This document shows positions 17,750 to 27,919 of a DNA stretch of 64,000 nt, piece after piece. Below the pieces are notes generated by a model, which did no database searches, had not been told where the DNA came from, and worked only from the letters and a program-made list of their open reading frames with translations. The stretch's first letter is position 1, and every line of letters begins with the position of its first letter. A program made the translations under genes and the position numbers. Source of the stretch: Gammaproteobacteria bacterium (GTDB lineage: Bacteria > Pseudomonadota > Gammaproteobacteria > Ga0077554 > Ga007554); NCBI GenBank assembly GCA_040183005.1, contig JAMPIW010000007.1, positions 620,001-684,000 on the forward strand, read 5' to 3'.

Positions 17750-18636
17750 AAGCGAACACACTCAAAGTCGGTCTGATCCAGCACACCTGCGGCAATGACC
17801 GTACGGCAAACCTTGGCCGCACGATTGCCGGCATTCGCGAGGCTGCCGCGCAAGGTGCGCGGCTTGTGCTGTTACAAGAGCTGCACACCGGCATCTATTT
17901 CTGCCAGGCCGAAGACACACGCTATTTCGATCTGGCCGAAACCATCCCCGGCCCCAGCACGGAACAACTCGGGAAGATCGCCGCAGAGCTGCAAGTGGTT
18001 ATCGTTGCATCCTTGTTTGAACGCCGCGCCGCTGGGCTTTATCACAACACCGCCGTGGTATTCGAAACCGATGGCAGCATCGCGGGAAAATACCGAAAAA
18101 TGCACATCCCCGACGACCCTGGTTTTTACGAAAAATTCTATTTCACTCCGGGCGACCTCGGCTTCAACCCGATCAAAACCTCTGTTGGGCGCCTTGGCGT
18201 ACTGGTGTGCTGGGACCAATGGTTCCCGGAGGCCGCGCGGCTCATGGCGCTGGCGGGTGCCGATCTGTTGCTCTACCCTACTGCCATCGGCTGGAACCCA
18301 GACGATGATACACAGGAGAAATCACGCCAGCGTGACGCCTGGATCACCATCCAGCGTGCCCACGCCATCGCCAACGGCCTGCCGGTACTCGCATGCAACC
18401 GCACCGGGTTTGAAGCGGACCCCTCAGGCCATACGGAAGGAATACAGTTCTGGGGCTCCAGCTTTGTCGCGGGTCCTCAAGGTGAAATGCTGGCATTAGC
18501 ACCGGCAGATTCACCCTCTGTTTTGGTGACAGAGATTGATATTAACCGCAGCGAACAGGTACGGCGCATCTGGCCCTATCTGCGCGACCGGCGTATCGAT
18601 GCCTATGAGGAATTAATGCGTCGTTATCGTGATTAA
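17746..18636 (+). CDS. aguB: N-carbamoylputrescine amidase
   Basis: A 296-residue nitrilase-superfamily enzyme that hydrolyses N-carbamoylputrescine to putrescine, CO2 and ammonia, completing the AguA product pathway. The Glu–Lys–Cys triad is visible: Glu in LLQELHTGIYF, Lys in YRKMHIPDDPGFYEKFYF, and Cys in VLVCWDQWFPEAARLMA. Length is normal for the family. It is coupled to aguA by an ATGA overlap and followed by pgm 80 bases later. Confidence 0.95.
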   Translation: MKANTLKVGLIQHTCGNDRTANLGRTIAGIREAAAQGARLVLLQELHTGIYFCQAEDTRYFDLAETIPGPSTEQLGKIAAELQVVIVASLFERRAAGLYHNTAVVFETDGSIAGKYRKMHIPDDPGFYEKFYFTPGDLGFNPIKTSVGRLGVLVCWDQWFPEAARLMALAGADLLLYPTAIGWNPDDDTQEKSRQRDAWITIQRAHAIANGLPVLACNRTGFEADPSGHTEGIQFWGSSFVAGPQGEMLALAPADSPSVLVTEIDINRSEQVRRIWPYLRDRRIDAYEELMRRYRD

Positions 18637-18681
18637 TAAGCGGTTACGCACCCCTCGATTTCCGACCTCACCTGTGGTTGA

Positions 18682-20352
<1,671 letters not shown>

Positions 20353-20430
20353 AATTATCCACCCTGCCCTTCCCCGCTAACGGAAAGACTCATTTTTAGT
20401 GTGAGCTCAAAAGTGACAACAGGAAAACAC

Positions 20431-21648
20431 ATGGATATGCCATTCTCATACAAAGACATCAATTCATTTCATCCCCCGCAGCGCACGCTGATGGGTCCCG
20501 GCCCCTCCGATGTCCATCCGCGCGTGCTCGCCGCCATGGCGCGCCCTACCATCGGCCATCTTGATCCGGCGTTTATTGACATGATGGAGGAACTGAAAAC
20601 CCTGCTGCGCTATGCCTTCCAAACGGAAAACACGCTCACCTTTCCCGTCTCCGGGCCAGGCTCGGTAGGTATGGAAACCTGTTTTGTGAATCTGCTGGAA
20701 CCCGGCGACAAAGTGATCGTGTGCCGCAACGGGGTCTTCGGCGGACGCATGATCGAAAACGTACGGCGCTGTGGTGGTGTGGCCGTGGTGGTTGATGATG
20801 CCTGGGGCATGGCCGTCGATCCAAACAAACTGGAGGATGCGCTAAAGGCAAACCCTGATGCCAAGCTGGTCGCCTTCGTCCACGCCGAAACCTCAACCGG
20901 CGCGCAATCAGATGTCAAAACACTGGTGGATATCGCCCATCGACATGACTGCCTCACTATCGTCGATGCGGTAACCTCGCTGGGAGGGACGCCACTCAAA
21001 GTCGATGATTGGGATATCGACGCCGTCTATTCAGGCAGTCAGAAGTGCCTAAGCTGCACGCCGGGGTTATCTCCGGTCAGCTTCGGAGCACGTGTTGTTG
21101 ACGCAATCAAACGCCGCAAGACGCCTTGCCAAAGCTGGTTCATGGACCTTAATCTGGTGCTGGGCTACTGGAATGCAGGCAAGCGCACCTATCACCACAC
21201 TGCACCCATCAATCCCCTCTATGGTTTGCACGAAGCTCTGGTGATGTTGAAAGAAGAAGGCCTGGAAAACGCCTGGGCAAGGCACGCGCTCAATCATCGT
21301 GCGCTCAGGGCAGGCATCGAGGCGATGGGCTTGCGATTTTTTGTTGACGAAACACAACGCCTGCCGCAACTGAACGCCATAAGCATCCCACAAGGCGCAG
21401 ATGACGCAGAAGTACGCAAACGCTTATTGAATGAGTACCAGCTCGAAATCGGTGCGGGATTAGGCGAAATGGCCGGCAAGATCTGGCGCATTGGCCTGAT
21501 GGGTTATGCCAGCAGGCCGGACAATGTTTTATTGTGCCTGCATGCCCTTGATGAAATTTTGGGTGCGGCAGGTGCGGACATCAAGACCGGCGTAGCGGAA
21601 ACGGCGGCGCGGAATGTTTACGCGCCAAGGCACGCTCCTACAGCGTGA
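20431..21648 (+). CDS. PLP-dependent alanine–glyoxylate / serine–pyruvate-type aminotransferase
   Basis: A 405-residue class V aminotransferase. The N-terminal PPQRTLMGPGPSDVHPRVLAAM and the substrate region HAETSTGAQSD are typical for alanine–glyoxylate and serine–glyoxylate transaminases. The PLP Lys is in YSGSQKCLSCTPGLSPVSF. A C-terminal RIGLMGYASRPDNV carries the substrate-carboxylate Arg expected in the family. The precise amino donor cannot be read from the sequence. ATG 20431 follows an AGGA; an in-frame GTG at 20401 is an alternative start. Confidence 0.9.
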   Translation: MDMPFSYKDINSFHPPQRTLMGPGPSDVHPRVLAAMARPTIGHLDPAFIDMMEELKTLLRYAFQTENTLTFPVSGPGSVGMETCFVNLLEPGDKVIVCRNGVFGGRMIENVRRCGGVAVVVDDAWGMAVDPNKLEDALKANPDAKLVAFVHAETSTGAQSDVKTLVDIAHRHDCLTIVDAVTSLGGTPLKVDDWDIDAVYSGSQKCLSCTPGLSPVSFGARVVDAIKRRKTPCQSWFMDLNLVLGYWNAGKRTYHHTAPINPLYGLHEALVMLKEEGLENAWARHALNHRALRAGIEAMGLRFFVDETQRLPQLNAISIPQGADDAEVRKRLLNEYQLEIGAGLGEMAGKIWRIGLMGYASRPDNVLLCLHALDEILGAAGADIKTGVAETAARNVYAPRHAPTA

Positions 21649-21669
21649 ACCTTAGAGGAAGTACATGAC

Positions 21670-21843
21670 ATGATAAAAAACCCACACACACGGCGCACAT
21701 TAGCATTTAGCCTGATAGTGATTGGCGGCCTGCTGATGTTTTTCGCTCCAGAGACAGAGGAATGGGCGGGCCTAGCGGTGCTGGCCCTTGGGGTAATTAT
21801 TGAGATTATTGGCATCACTCTGGAGCATAGAAGCGGCAAGTAA
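21670..21843 (+). CDS. Small two-helix membrane protein
   Basis: A 57-residue protein beginning MIKNPHTRRTLAF. Two hydrophobic stretches (LAFSLIVIGGLLMFFAP and LAVLALGVIIEIIGITL) are joined by the short acidic link ETEEWA. GAGGA lies about 11–15 bases upstream of the ATG. It follows the aminotransferase by 21 bases on the same strand and may be co-transcribed. I know similar unnamed small inner-membrane proteins in Gammaproteobacteria, but no function. Confidence 0.7.
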   Translation: MIKNPHTRRTLAFSLIVIGGLLMFFAPETEEWAGLAVLALGVIIEIIGITLEHRSGK

Positions 21844-21959
21844 TCATTTGCAGTGGTTCAGATTTAACCTGACAGACTGCGTCATTTCTCAAATTGCGGG
21901 GAAGCGCCAGAAGCAGACACTCAATTGCCGGTATAATGCTCGCGGGTTACTATTGACGA

Positions 21960-22079
21960 ATGGATGAACTAGAGCAACTGACGCAATCCGGAGAATGGTG
22001 GGCTCAACCTTGGTGGGAAAGGCAAGACCGGCAAGTCTATTGGCAGTATCCTAGTCCTGTCGGACTTAGGGGATCGTAG
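21960..22079 (+). other. Possible truncated Trp-rich small ORF running into the MITE-like element
   Basis: ATG 21960 opens a 39-codon frame with five Trp (MDELEQLTQSGEWWAQPWWE followed by RQDRQVYWQYP). Its last nine codons lie within the inverted-repeat element starting at 22056, so the original 3' end is lost. A TATAAT-like box is at about 21932–21937. It may be a gene interrupted by the element or chance. Confidence 0.3.
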
Positions 22080-22201
22080 CGGGAGAACAGGGGTAGTTTT
22101 TCGCTATTTTGAGGAGAATAGCTGGCACTATTTAACGAAAAATAGCGGAAAAATGGACCGTTCCCCCACTTTTGCAGTAGATTCGACCTAAGTCCGACAG
22201 G
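22056..22201. mobile_element. MITE-like element with 15-bp terminal inverted repeats
   Basis: CCTGTCGGACTTAGG at 22056–22070 is perfectly inverted at 22187–22201. The 146-base unit has no gene and contains an internal near-palindrome (TTTTTCGCTATTTT against AAAAATAGCGGAAAAA). It abuts the stop codon of the downstream diguanylate cyclase gene on the other strand. No clear target duplication was found; CTAG occurs near both ends. Size and structure fit a non-autonomous miniature transposable element. Confidence 0.6.
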
Positions 22202-22204
22202 CTG

Positions 22205-23488
22205 CTAGCGCGTATATTTAACCGCCTCGGCAGCGGGGGCCATTTGTATGCCGCCACCCGCCTGCTTGGCGCGATACATTGCATCGTCGGCATGCTTGAC
22301 CAGATCGATTTCATCCGTGGTGACATCGGGGTAGATTGCCATCCCAAGGCTCGCACCAATATTGAGGCTGAGGTCCTGTACCGACATCGGCTCCGCCAGC
22401 GCCTCGGCCAATTTGGATGCGACCAGCTCTGCCCCGATCCAGTTATCCACATCGGCCAGAATGATGGCGAATTCGTCGCCTCCGAGGCGGGCGACGGTGT
22501 CGGTACTGCGCACATCGCGCTGGAGGCGCATCGCCACCTGTTGCAATACCGCATCGCCCACCGCGTGGCCATACAAATCGTTGATGGGTTTGAAACGATC
22601 CAGGTCCATATAGATCAGAGCAGCACGCGTCCCGCGCCGGCGCGCCGCATCGAGCGTGCGGCGTAACGCATCGTTGAAAGCGGCGCGGTTATAAAGCCCC
22701 GTGAGATGATCACGCAATGCCAGGTGTTCAAGGTGCTGCTCGGCCTGTTTACGGGCCGTGATGTCCGAGAATATGGCTATATAGTATCTAACCTTGCCCT
22801 GTTCGCCGCGCAGGGCGCTGATGCGCAACCACTCGGCGTAGACTTCGCCCGCTTTGTTGCGATTCCATATCTCGCCTTCCCAATGCCCCTCGCTTACCAG
22901 CCTGGCCCAAAACGCCTCATAAAAGGCGCGATCCTGACGCCCGGACGACAAGATGCGTGGATTTTTGCCCTTGACCTCATCCAGGCTGTAGCCCGTAATC
23001 GCCGTGAAGGCCCGGTTTACATAGATGACACGCGGCCCGGGGTCGGTAACTACGACGGCATCGGGGCTAGCCTCGATCACCCCCGCGGCGATCTCCCAGG
23101 CCGCGCGCGACGAATTTTGGGCCGCCCAAACACGCCCCAGCCACACACACAGCGCCGACAGCAGCAGTAAATATCCTAAATAGATCCAGCCTAGTTTGAC
23201 GATGAGCGCCTGCTGATACAATCGCAGCATGGCTCCCGGGGCCGTAGCGATGGCCTGGGCGCTAGCGGTCACTTGAGATGTCTCACGCAACCTCAGGCGC
23301 ATCAACTCCTCCGCCGACTCCCAACGGTAATAGCCATACAGTGCAGCGGCGCCCAGCAGTGCCAATAGCAAGAGGCTGAAGCAGGCGTAAACCCATGCCA
23401 TACGCCGGGCACGACCGTCATCCAGTGCCCGGTAAAGCGCCACCGGCCCGTGTCTTAAGGAACTCCCGAACAAGTTCAGCTTTCTCAT
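22205..23488 (-). CDS. Membrane PAS–GGDEF diguanylate cyclase
   Basis: A 427-residue protein with two N-terminal membrane helices (about 29–53 and 92–117) bounding a short periplasmic loop. A PAS domain follows at about 137–245 (VIEASPDAVVVTDPGPRVIY … IFSDITARK), then a GGDEF domain at about 255–420. The active site is RLGGDEFAIILAD, with RSTD five residues upstream as an I-site, so the cyclase is probably active and product-inhibited. It makes cyclic di-GMP in response to an unknown periplasmic or cytoplasmic cue. The gene ends three bases before the MITE-like element. Confidence 0.92.
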   Translation of the reverse strand: MRKLNLFGSSLRHGPVALYRALDDGRARRMAWVYACFSLLLLALLGAAALYGYYRWESAEELMRLRLRETSQVTASAQAIATAPGAMLRLYQQALIVKLGWIYLGYLLLLSALCVWLGRVWAAQNSSRAAWEIAAGVIEASPDAVVVTDPGPRVIYVNRAFTAITGYSLDEVKGKNPRILSSGRQDRAFYEAFWARLVSEGHWEGEIWNRNKAGEVYAEWLRISALRGEQGKVRYYIAIFSDITARKQAEQHLEHLALRDHLTGLYNRAAFNDALRRTLDAARRRGTRAALIYMDLDRFKPINDLYGHAVGDAVLQQVAMRLQRDVRSTDTVARLGGDEFAIILADVDNWIGAELVASKLAEALAEPMSVQDLSLNIGASLGMAIYPDVTTDEIDLVKHADDAMYRAKQAGGGIQMAPAAEAVKYTR

Positions 23489-23796
23489 AATGAATGTCAG
23501 CCCGCTTATTGTTTTTTTGGTTCACTTTGCAGTGATGTAAAACACCATGTCATTGGTTAAAGGCAACAATCATGCCGACTCTCGGGTCGCAGCCTCAGGC
23601 GGGGTCGCGTCCTTTTTCGTTCCCGCTGGCACATCTATAACCGCTGCTGCCGCACGGCAGATGACCACTCTCTTTGGCTATCCGCGAGCCGATAAACCCA
23701 CATTATTCAGGCCGCTCGATATCGCGCAATACACTGCGAGCGCTGCTGGTGCTTTGGCGGATTCGCGTCACATGGCATCCAAAACTGGAGCATATC
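23489..23796. other. Intergenic stretch without recognised gene
   Basis: About 300 bases between the divergent diguanylate cyclase and the leuA remnant. Open frames exist on the plus strand from 23547 and 23674, but their translations show no family features I recognise. The region may hold the former promoter of leuA or a decayed upstream gene. Confidence 0.4.
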
Positions 23797-23961
23797 ATGA
23801 GCGGAAAATTGCTCTTTTTCGATACCACCTTGCGTGACGGCGAACAAAGTCCCGGCGCGTCGATGACAAAAAAGGAGAAGGTGCGCATCACCAAGGCACT
23901 GGAGCGCACCCGGGCAGATGTGATCGAGGCGGGTTTTACGTCACCAATCCTGGCGACGTAA
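23797..23961 (+). pseudogene. leuA: 5' remnant of 2-isopropylmalate synthase gene
   Basis: From ATG 23797, preceded by GGAG, the frame gives [20 protein letters not shown] and continues [17 protein letters not shown] … DVIEAGF. This is the N-terminal ~47 residues of LeuA/homocitrate synthase, including the metal-binding Asp-Thr-Thr-Leu-Arg-Asp region. After EAGF the match breaks and a stop follows eight codons later, inside an inverted repeat. The remaining ~450 residues are absent. The TIM barrel is almost wholly missing, so it cannot be functional; an intact leuA is presumably elsewhere. Confidence 0.8.
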
Positions 23962-23966
23962 AACCC
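23931..23966. terminator. 12-bp stem hairpin between leuA remnant and bolA
   Basis: GGGTTTTACGTC (23931–23942) pairs perfectly with GACGTAAAACCC (23955–23966) around a 12-base loop. It lies 21 bases past the bolA stop on the minus strand and ends the leuA remnant on the plus strand. There is no T-run on either side, so it may be a weak bidirectional terminator or the scar of a rearrangement. Confidence 0.4.
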
Positions 23967-23987
23967 TACCCTGTTCAACTGCCGTTT

Positions 23988-24272
23988 CTAGGATGAAGAG
24001 ACTTCTTGCGGGGTGTATGCCTGTATGCTCAACGCATGAATCTCACTCTGCATGGCGCTGTCCAGGGCAGCATAAACCATGCGATGACGTTGCAGCAGTC
24101 CCTTGCCCTCAAACGCATCGGCCACGATAGTGACGGTGAAGTGGCCGCCCCCTCCCCGCGCACCGGCATGGCCGACGTGCTTGTGGCTGTCGTCGATGAT
24201 GTCCAGCTTGGTGGGAGACAGTGCGGCGGTGAGCCGTTCGCGGATCAGGGTGATGCGGCCGGGATTCGACAT
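23988..24272 (-). CDS. bolA: BolA family protein
   Basis: A 94-residue BolA-like protein. Conserved features are HVGHAGARGGGGHFTVTIV and FEGKGLLQRHRMVYAAL. BolA proteins pair with monothiol glutaredoxins in Fe–S cluster handling and, in some species, act as regulators of morphology. The ATG at 24272 overlaps the TGA of the upstream YCII gene by one base, and that gene in turn follows yciB, giving a yciB–YCII–bolA operon. Confidence 0.9.
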   Translation of the reverse strand: MSNPGRITLIRERLTAALSPTKLDIIDDSHKHVGHAGARGGGGHFTVTIVADAFEGKGLLQRHRMVYAALDSAMQSEIHALSIQAYTPQEVSSS

Positions 24273-24571
24273 CAGGGCAAGACTTTTTTGAAGGGTTTGA
24301 CAATGACACGCGCGTAAACACCCGCCGCCACGTAAGGATCGGCATCCGCCCAAGCCTGAGCATCCTCCAGAGAAGAGAATTCGGCAATCACCAGGCTGCC
24401 GCTAAAACCGGCAGGGCCGGGGTTTTCGCTGTCGATGGCGGGATGGGGGCCTGCGATCACCAGGCGCCCTGCATCACGCAGCGCCTCCAGGCGCTTGAGG
24501 TGTTCAGGGCGCGCGGCCATGCGCCGCGCCAAGCTTTCTTCCACATCCTGACTGATGATGGCGTATAACAC
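24272..24571 (-). CDS. YCII-domain protein (YciI family)
   Basis: A 99-residue protein started at GTG 24571, supported by AAGGAAGG just upstream. It has the ferredoxin-like YCII fold: [13 protein letters not shown] at the start, then [22 protein letters not shown] with the conserved His, and [25 protein letters not shown]. Biochemical function in vivo is not established for this clade. Overlap with bolA and position one base after yciB indicate an operon. Confidence 0.85.
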   Translation of the reverse strand: MLYAIISQDVEESLARRMAARPEHLKRLEALRDAGRLVIAGPHPAIDSENPGPAGFSGSLVIAEFSSLEDAQAWADADPYVAAGVYARVIVKPFKKVLP

Positions 24572-24572
24572 G

Positions 24573-25142
24573 TTAACCTTCCTTATTAGTGGAATCTTGC
24601 GTGACCGCTTCTGGTGCGGGTTGAACGTGGCGCGAGAGGTAGATGGCCTGCATGATGACAAATACCAACATCAGTCCCATCATGCCAAACAGCTTGAAAT
24701 TGACCCAGGTATCGGTGTCGAAGTTGAAAGCAACATAGAGATTAAGCACGCCAAGAGCGAAGAAAAATACTGCCCAACTTGTGGTCAGGCGCAACCAGAT
24801 CAGCTTGGGCAGCGTAATGTTAGCGCCCATCATACGCTCCAGCATGGTCTTTTTTCCGATAAACAGACTGCCGAGAAAGACCACGGAAAACAGCCAGTTA
24901 ACCCCGGTTGGCTTCCATTTAATAAAGGTCTCATCCTGCAGCAGCAATGTTGCGCCGCCCAGCACGACGATGAGCACCATGGTAATAACGTGCATCATTT
25001 CAACGCGGCGATGTTTCAGCCAAAAGAAGCCGACTTGCAGGCACGAGGCGACAATCGCCACGACGGTCGCGGTATAGATGCCATACAACTTATATGCGAC
25101 AAAGAAAAGGAAAATAGGAAGAAAATCAAAAAGAATTTTCAT
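24573..25142 (-). CDS. yciB: Septation protein A / inner membrane protein YciB
   Basis: A 189-residue integral membrane protein with about five hydrophobic helices. [18 protein letters not shown] at the start and the conserved [31 protein letters not shown] and [14 protein letters not shown] are family signatures. YciB is involved in cell-envelope integrity and septum formation. It is the first gene of the yciB–YCII–bolA operon and is divergent from yciO with a 142-base shared upstream region. Confidence 0.92.
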   Translation of the reverse strand: MKILFDFLPIFLFFVAYKLYGIYTATVVAIVASCLQVGFFWLKHRRVEMMHVITMVLIVVLGGATLLLQDETFIKWKPTGVNWLFSVVFLGSLFIGKKTMLERMMGANITLPKLIWLRLTTSWAVFFFALGVLNLYVAFNFDTDTWVNFKLFGMMGLMLVFVIMQAIYLSRHVQPAPEAVTQDSTNKEG

Positions 25143-25284
25143 ACTTGGGTTTGGTTTCCTGTAATGCCGGCCTTAATATGCGGCCAAAAAATAGTATGGA
25201 ACTGCGCTTGTGCCAGATTTGGGGTGACGGCGTTATCGTGATATTGTACCGTCACGATGCTGTCCCGTCACTGTATGGTTATAT

Positions 25285-25908
25285 ATGGCCCTGTTTATTG
25301 AAATCCACCCCGAAAATCCTCAACCACGCCTGGTCAAGCAGGCAGTGGACATCATCCGTGCGGGTGGTGTGATTATTTACCCGACTGACTCGTGTTATGC
25401 CTTGGGCTGCCAAATCGGCAACAAGCATGCGATGGACCGCATCCGGACGATACGAAAACTGGGTGAACAGCATAACTTCACCCTCGTCTGCAATGACCTT
25501 TCTGAAATCGCTACCTATGCAATGGTGGATAACGCCGCATACCGGCTGCTGAAAACACACACACCCGGCCCTTATACCTTTGTCCTCAAAGCAACCCATG
25601 AAGTTCCGCGGCGCTTGCAACACCCCAAGCGTAAAACTATCGGATTGCGCATCCCAGGCAACCCGATTGCCCAGGCTATACTGAAAGAGCTGGGGGAACC
25701 GCTGATGAGTTCCACGTTGATCTTGCCGGGCGACGACTTGCCCATGACCGACCCGCAGGAAATGTATGACACACTTGGACATCAGGTCGATCTTGTAATC
25801 AATGGTGGCAATTGCGGCGCCATACCTACCACGGTGGTTGAACTCATCGAAGGCGCACCGGTCGTGGCCCGGCACGGCCTGGGCGATGCGGGGCCTTTTG
25901 AAGCTTAA
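25285..25908 (+). CDS. yciO: Sua5/YciO/YrdC-family protein
   Basis: A 207-residue protein of the threonylcarbamoyl-AMP synthase fold. IHPENPQPRLVKQAVDIIRAG, IIYPTDSCYALGCQIG, and KTHTPGPYTFVLKATHEVPRR are the family motifs for ATP and threonine binding. The YciO subgroup, recognised by MDRIRTIRKLGEQHNFTLVCNDLSEI, is related to but distinct from TsaC, and its exact activity is debated. Gene order with an M50 protease and trpS is common in Gammaproteobacteria. Confidence 0.9.
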   Translation: MALFIEIHPENPQPRLVKQAVDIIRAGGVIIYPTDSCYALGCQIGNKHAMDRIRTIRKLGEQHNFTLVCNDLSEIATYAMVDNAAYRLLKTHTPGPYTFVLKATHEVPRRLQHPKRKTIGLRIPGNPIAQAILKELGEPLMSSTLILPGDDLPMTDPQEMYDTLGHQVDLVINGGNCGAIPTTVVELIEGAPVVARHGLGDAGPFEA

Positions 25909-25972
25909 ACAGCACACAACTTGATTGCCCGAACGATTACAGAAAATACCTCAAAACAGCTATACTCTGCCA

Positions 25973-26626
25973 ATGGAAGAACTAAATATAATGCAGCGCC
26001 TGGCGGTGTGGGCACTGCCAGTGTTATTTGCCATCACCGTTCACGAAGTCGCTCACGGCTGGGTGGCGCAACGCTTTGGGGACCCCACGGCGAGGATGCT
26101 GGGCCGCCTGACACTCAATCCCATCAAACATATTGATCCGGTAGGTACGCTGCTGGTACCTGCCCTGTTACTGTACTTCGGCGGTTTTCTTTTTGGCTGG
26201 GCCAAGCCGGTGCCGGTGACCTGGGAAAACCTGAAAAACCCCAAGCGCGACATGGCGCTGGTGGCTCTGGCGGGACCCACCGCCAACCTATTAATGGCCA
26301 TACTCTGGGCGGTGGTCATGAAGCTGGGGCTGGTGCTGGGCGGACAATTAGACTGGCTGGCGCGGCCATTGGTATATATGGGGAGCGCGGGCATTTCCAT
26401 AAATGTCATGCTGATGGTGCTCAACCTCATACCGCTACCACCGCTGGATGGCGGGCGCGTAATGTCCGGCCTGCTGCCGGATCGCGCCGCCTCTTCATTC
26501 AATCGTATTGAACCGTATGGTTTTTTTATCCTGCTCGGGCTGCTGGCAACAGGTGTGCTCGGCTATATCATGCTGCCCGTGGTGAACATGGTGCAGGGAG
26601 CGCTGTTTATTATAATGGGGTTGTAA
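25973..26626 (+). CDS. Site-2 protease family membrane metalloprotease (M50)
   Basis: A 217-residue polytopic membrane protein. The zinc motif HEVAHG is near residue 23 and the second ligand region NLIPLPPLDGGRV near residue 150. Between them are KAVPV-like KPVPVTWENLKNPKRDM and the helix LVALAGPTANLLMAILW typical of the compact YwhC-type M50 clade. It cleaves membrane-embedded substrates; target unknown. Start ATG 25973; ATG 25991 would remove six residues only. Confidence 0.92.
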   Translation: MEELNIMQRLAVWALPVLFAITVHEVAHGWVAQRFGDPTARMLGRLTLNPIKHIDPVGTLLVPALLLYFGGFLFGWAKPVPVTWENLKNPKRDMALVALAGPTANLLMAILWAVVMKLGLVLGGQLDWLARPLVYMGSAGISINVMLMVLNLIPLPPLDGGRVMSGLLPDRAASSFNRIEPYGFFILLGLLATGVLGYIMLPVVNMVQGALFIIMGL

Positions 26627-26699
26627 TTTCATTTTTAAATCAATAGTAGAATCGTCAGGTGTGTCCTACGCGCCCTACATAATTGTTTCGGAGTAACCT

Positions 26700-27917
26700 T
26701 TGAATTCCTTGGCGACACAACACCAGCGCGTGCTGTCGGGCATGCGCTCCAGCGGCCAGCTACACCTCGGCCACTATCATGGCGTGCTGAAAAACTGGGC
26801 GCGCCTGCAGCACGAATATGAATGTTTTTTCATGGTTGCCGATTGGCACGCACTGACCACGGAATATGAAAATCCGGCAATCATTGCCAACAGCGTGTGG
26901 GACATGGTCATTGACTGGCTGGCGGCGGGGATTGATCCCGGCGCGGCGAAGCTTTTCATTCAGTCGCATGTGCCGGAACATGCCGAGCTGCATCTGCTGT
27001 TGTCGATGATCACCCCGCTGGGTTGGCTGGAGCGGGTACCAACCTACAAGGATCAACAGGAAAAGCTCAAGGAGAAGGATCTTGCCACCTACGGTTTTCT
27101 CGGTTATCCGCTGCTGCAAAGCGCCGACGTGCTTATCTACAAGGCGGGGCTGGTGCCTGTGGGCGAAGATCAGGTGCCGCATATCGAACTGACCCGTGAG
27201 ATTGCGCGACGCTTCAATCATTTCTATGGACGTGAAGCCGATTTTGCCGGGAAGGCCGAGGCCGCCGCCAAAAAAATGGGCAAGAAAAACGCCAAACTTT
27301 ATCAGGACTTGCGCAAGCGTTATCAGGAACAAGGCGATCACGAAGCATTGGAAACCGCCCACGCCTTGCTGGAGGCGCAGCAAAACATCACGCTGGGCGA
27401 CCGCGAACGCCTGTTTGGCTATCTGGAAGGCGGCGGCAGGATCATTCTGCCTGAACCCCAGGCATTATTGACGCCGATGTCCAAAATGCCGGGGCTGGAC
27501 GGCCAGAAGATGTCCAAGTCCTATGGCAATACCATAACCTTGCGCGAGGCGCCGGAATCCGTGCAGCACAAACTGCGCACCATGCCCACCGATCCGGCCA
27601 GGGGGCGCCGCACCGATCCCGGCGATCCGGAAAAATGCCCGGTGTGGCAGCTTCACCAGGTCTATTCGACGGATGAGGTAAAAGGTTGGGTGCAGCAGGG
27701 CTGCCGTTCTGCAGGCATCGGTTGCTTGGAGTGCAAACAGCCGGTGATTGATGCGGTGCTTGCCGAACAGGCGCCAATCCGTGAACGGGCGCAGGAATTC
27801 ATCGCCAACCCCAACCTGGTGCGTAATATCGTTGCCGACGGCTGCGAGGCGGCGCGCGATGTGGCGCGTGAGACGCTGACCGAAGTGCGCCAGGCGATGG
27901 GGCTACAGTATTTATAA
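26700..27917 (+). CDS. trpS: Tryptophanyl-tRNA synthetase
   Basis: A 405-residue class I synthetase charging tRNA-Trp. The HIGH-type motif is HLGHYHG and the KMSKS motif is KMSKSYGN. It is about 70 residues longer than the compact bacterial form because of an inserted region between residues ~175 and 245 (KAEAAAKKMGKKNAKLY … GYLEGGGRI), known in a subset of proteobacterial TrpRS. The start is TTG 26700, with GGAG about seven bases upstream. It is followed by scpA after two bases, so it leads the trpS–scpA–scpB–rluB unit. Confidence 0.93.
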   Translation: MNSLATQHQRVLSGMRSSGQLHLGHYHGVLKNWARLQHEYECFFMVADWHALTTEYENPAIIANSVWDMVIDWLAAGIDPGAAKLFIQSHVPEHAELHLLLSMITPLGWLERVPTYKDQQEKLKEKDLATYGFLGYPLLQSADVLIYKAGLVPVGEDQVPHIELTREIARRFNHFYGREADFAGKAEAAAKKMGKKNAKLYQDLRKRYQEQGDHEALETAHALLEAQQNITLGDRERLFGYLEGGGRIILPEPQALLTPMSKMPGLDGQKMSKSYGNTITLREAPESVQHKLRTMPTDPARGRRTDPGDPEKCPVWQLHQVYSTDEVKGWVQQGCRSAGIGCLECKQPVIDAVLAEQAPIRERAQEFIANPNLVRNIVADGCEAARDVARETLTEVRQAMGLQYL

Positions 27918-27919
27918 CC

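Noticed and set aside
24592-25100. Plus-strand open frames opposite yciB
   Set aside because: Antisense to a clear YciB protein; His/Gln-rich shadow translation.
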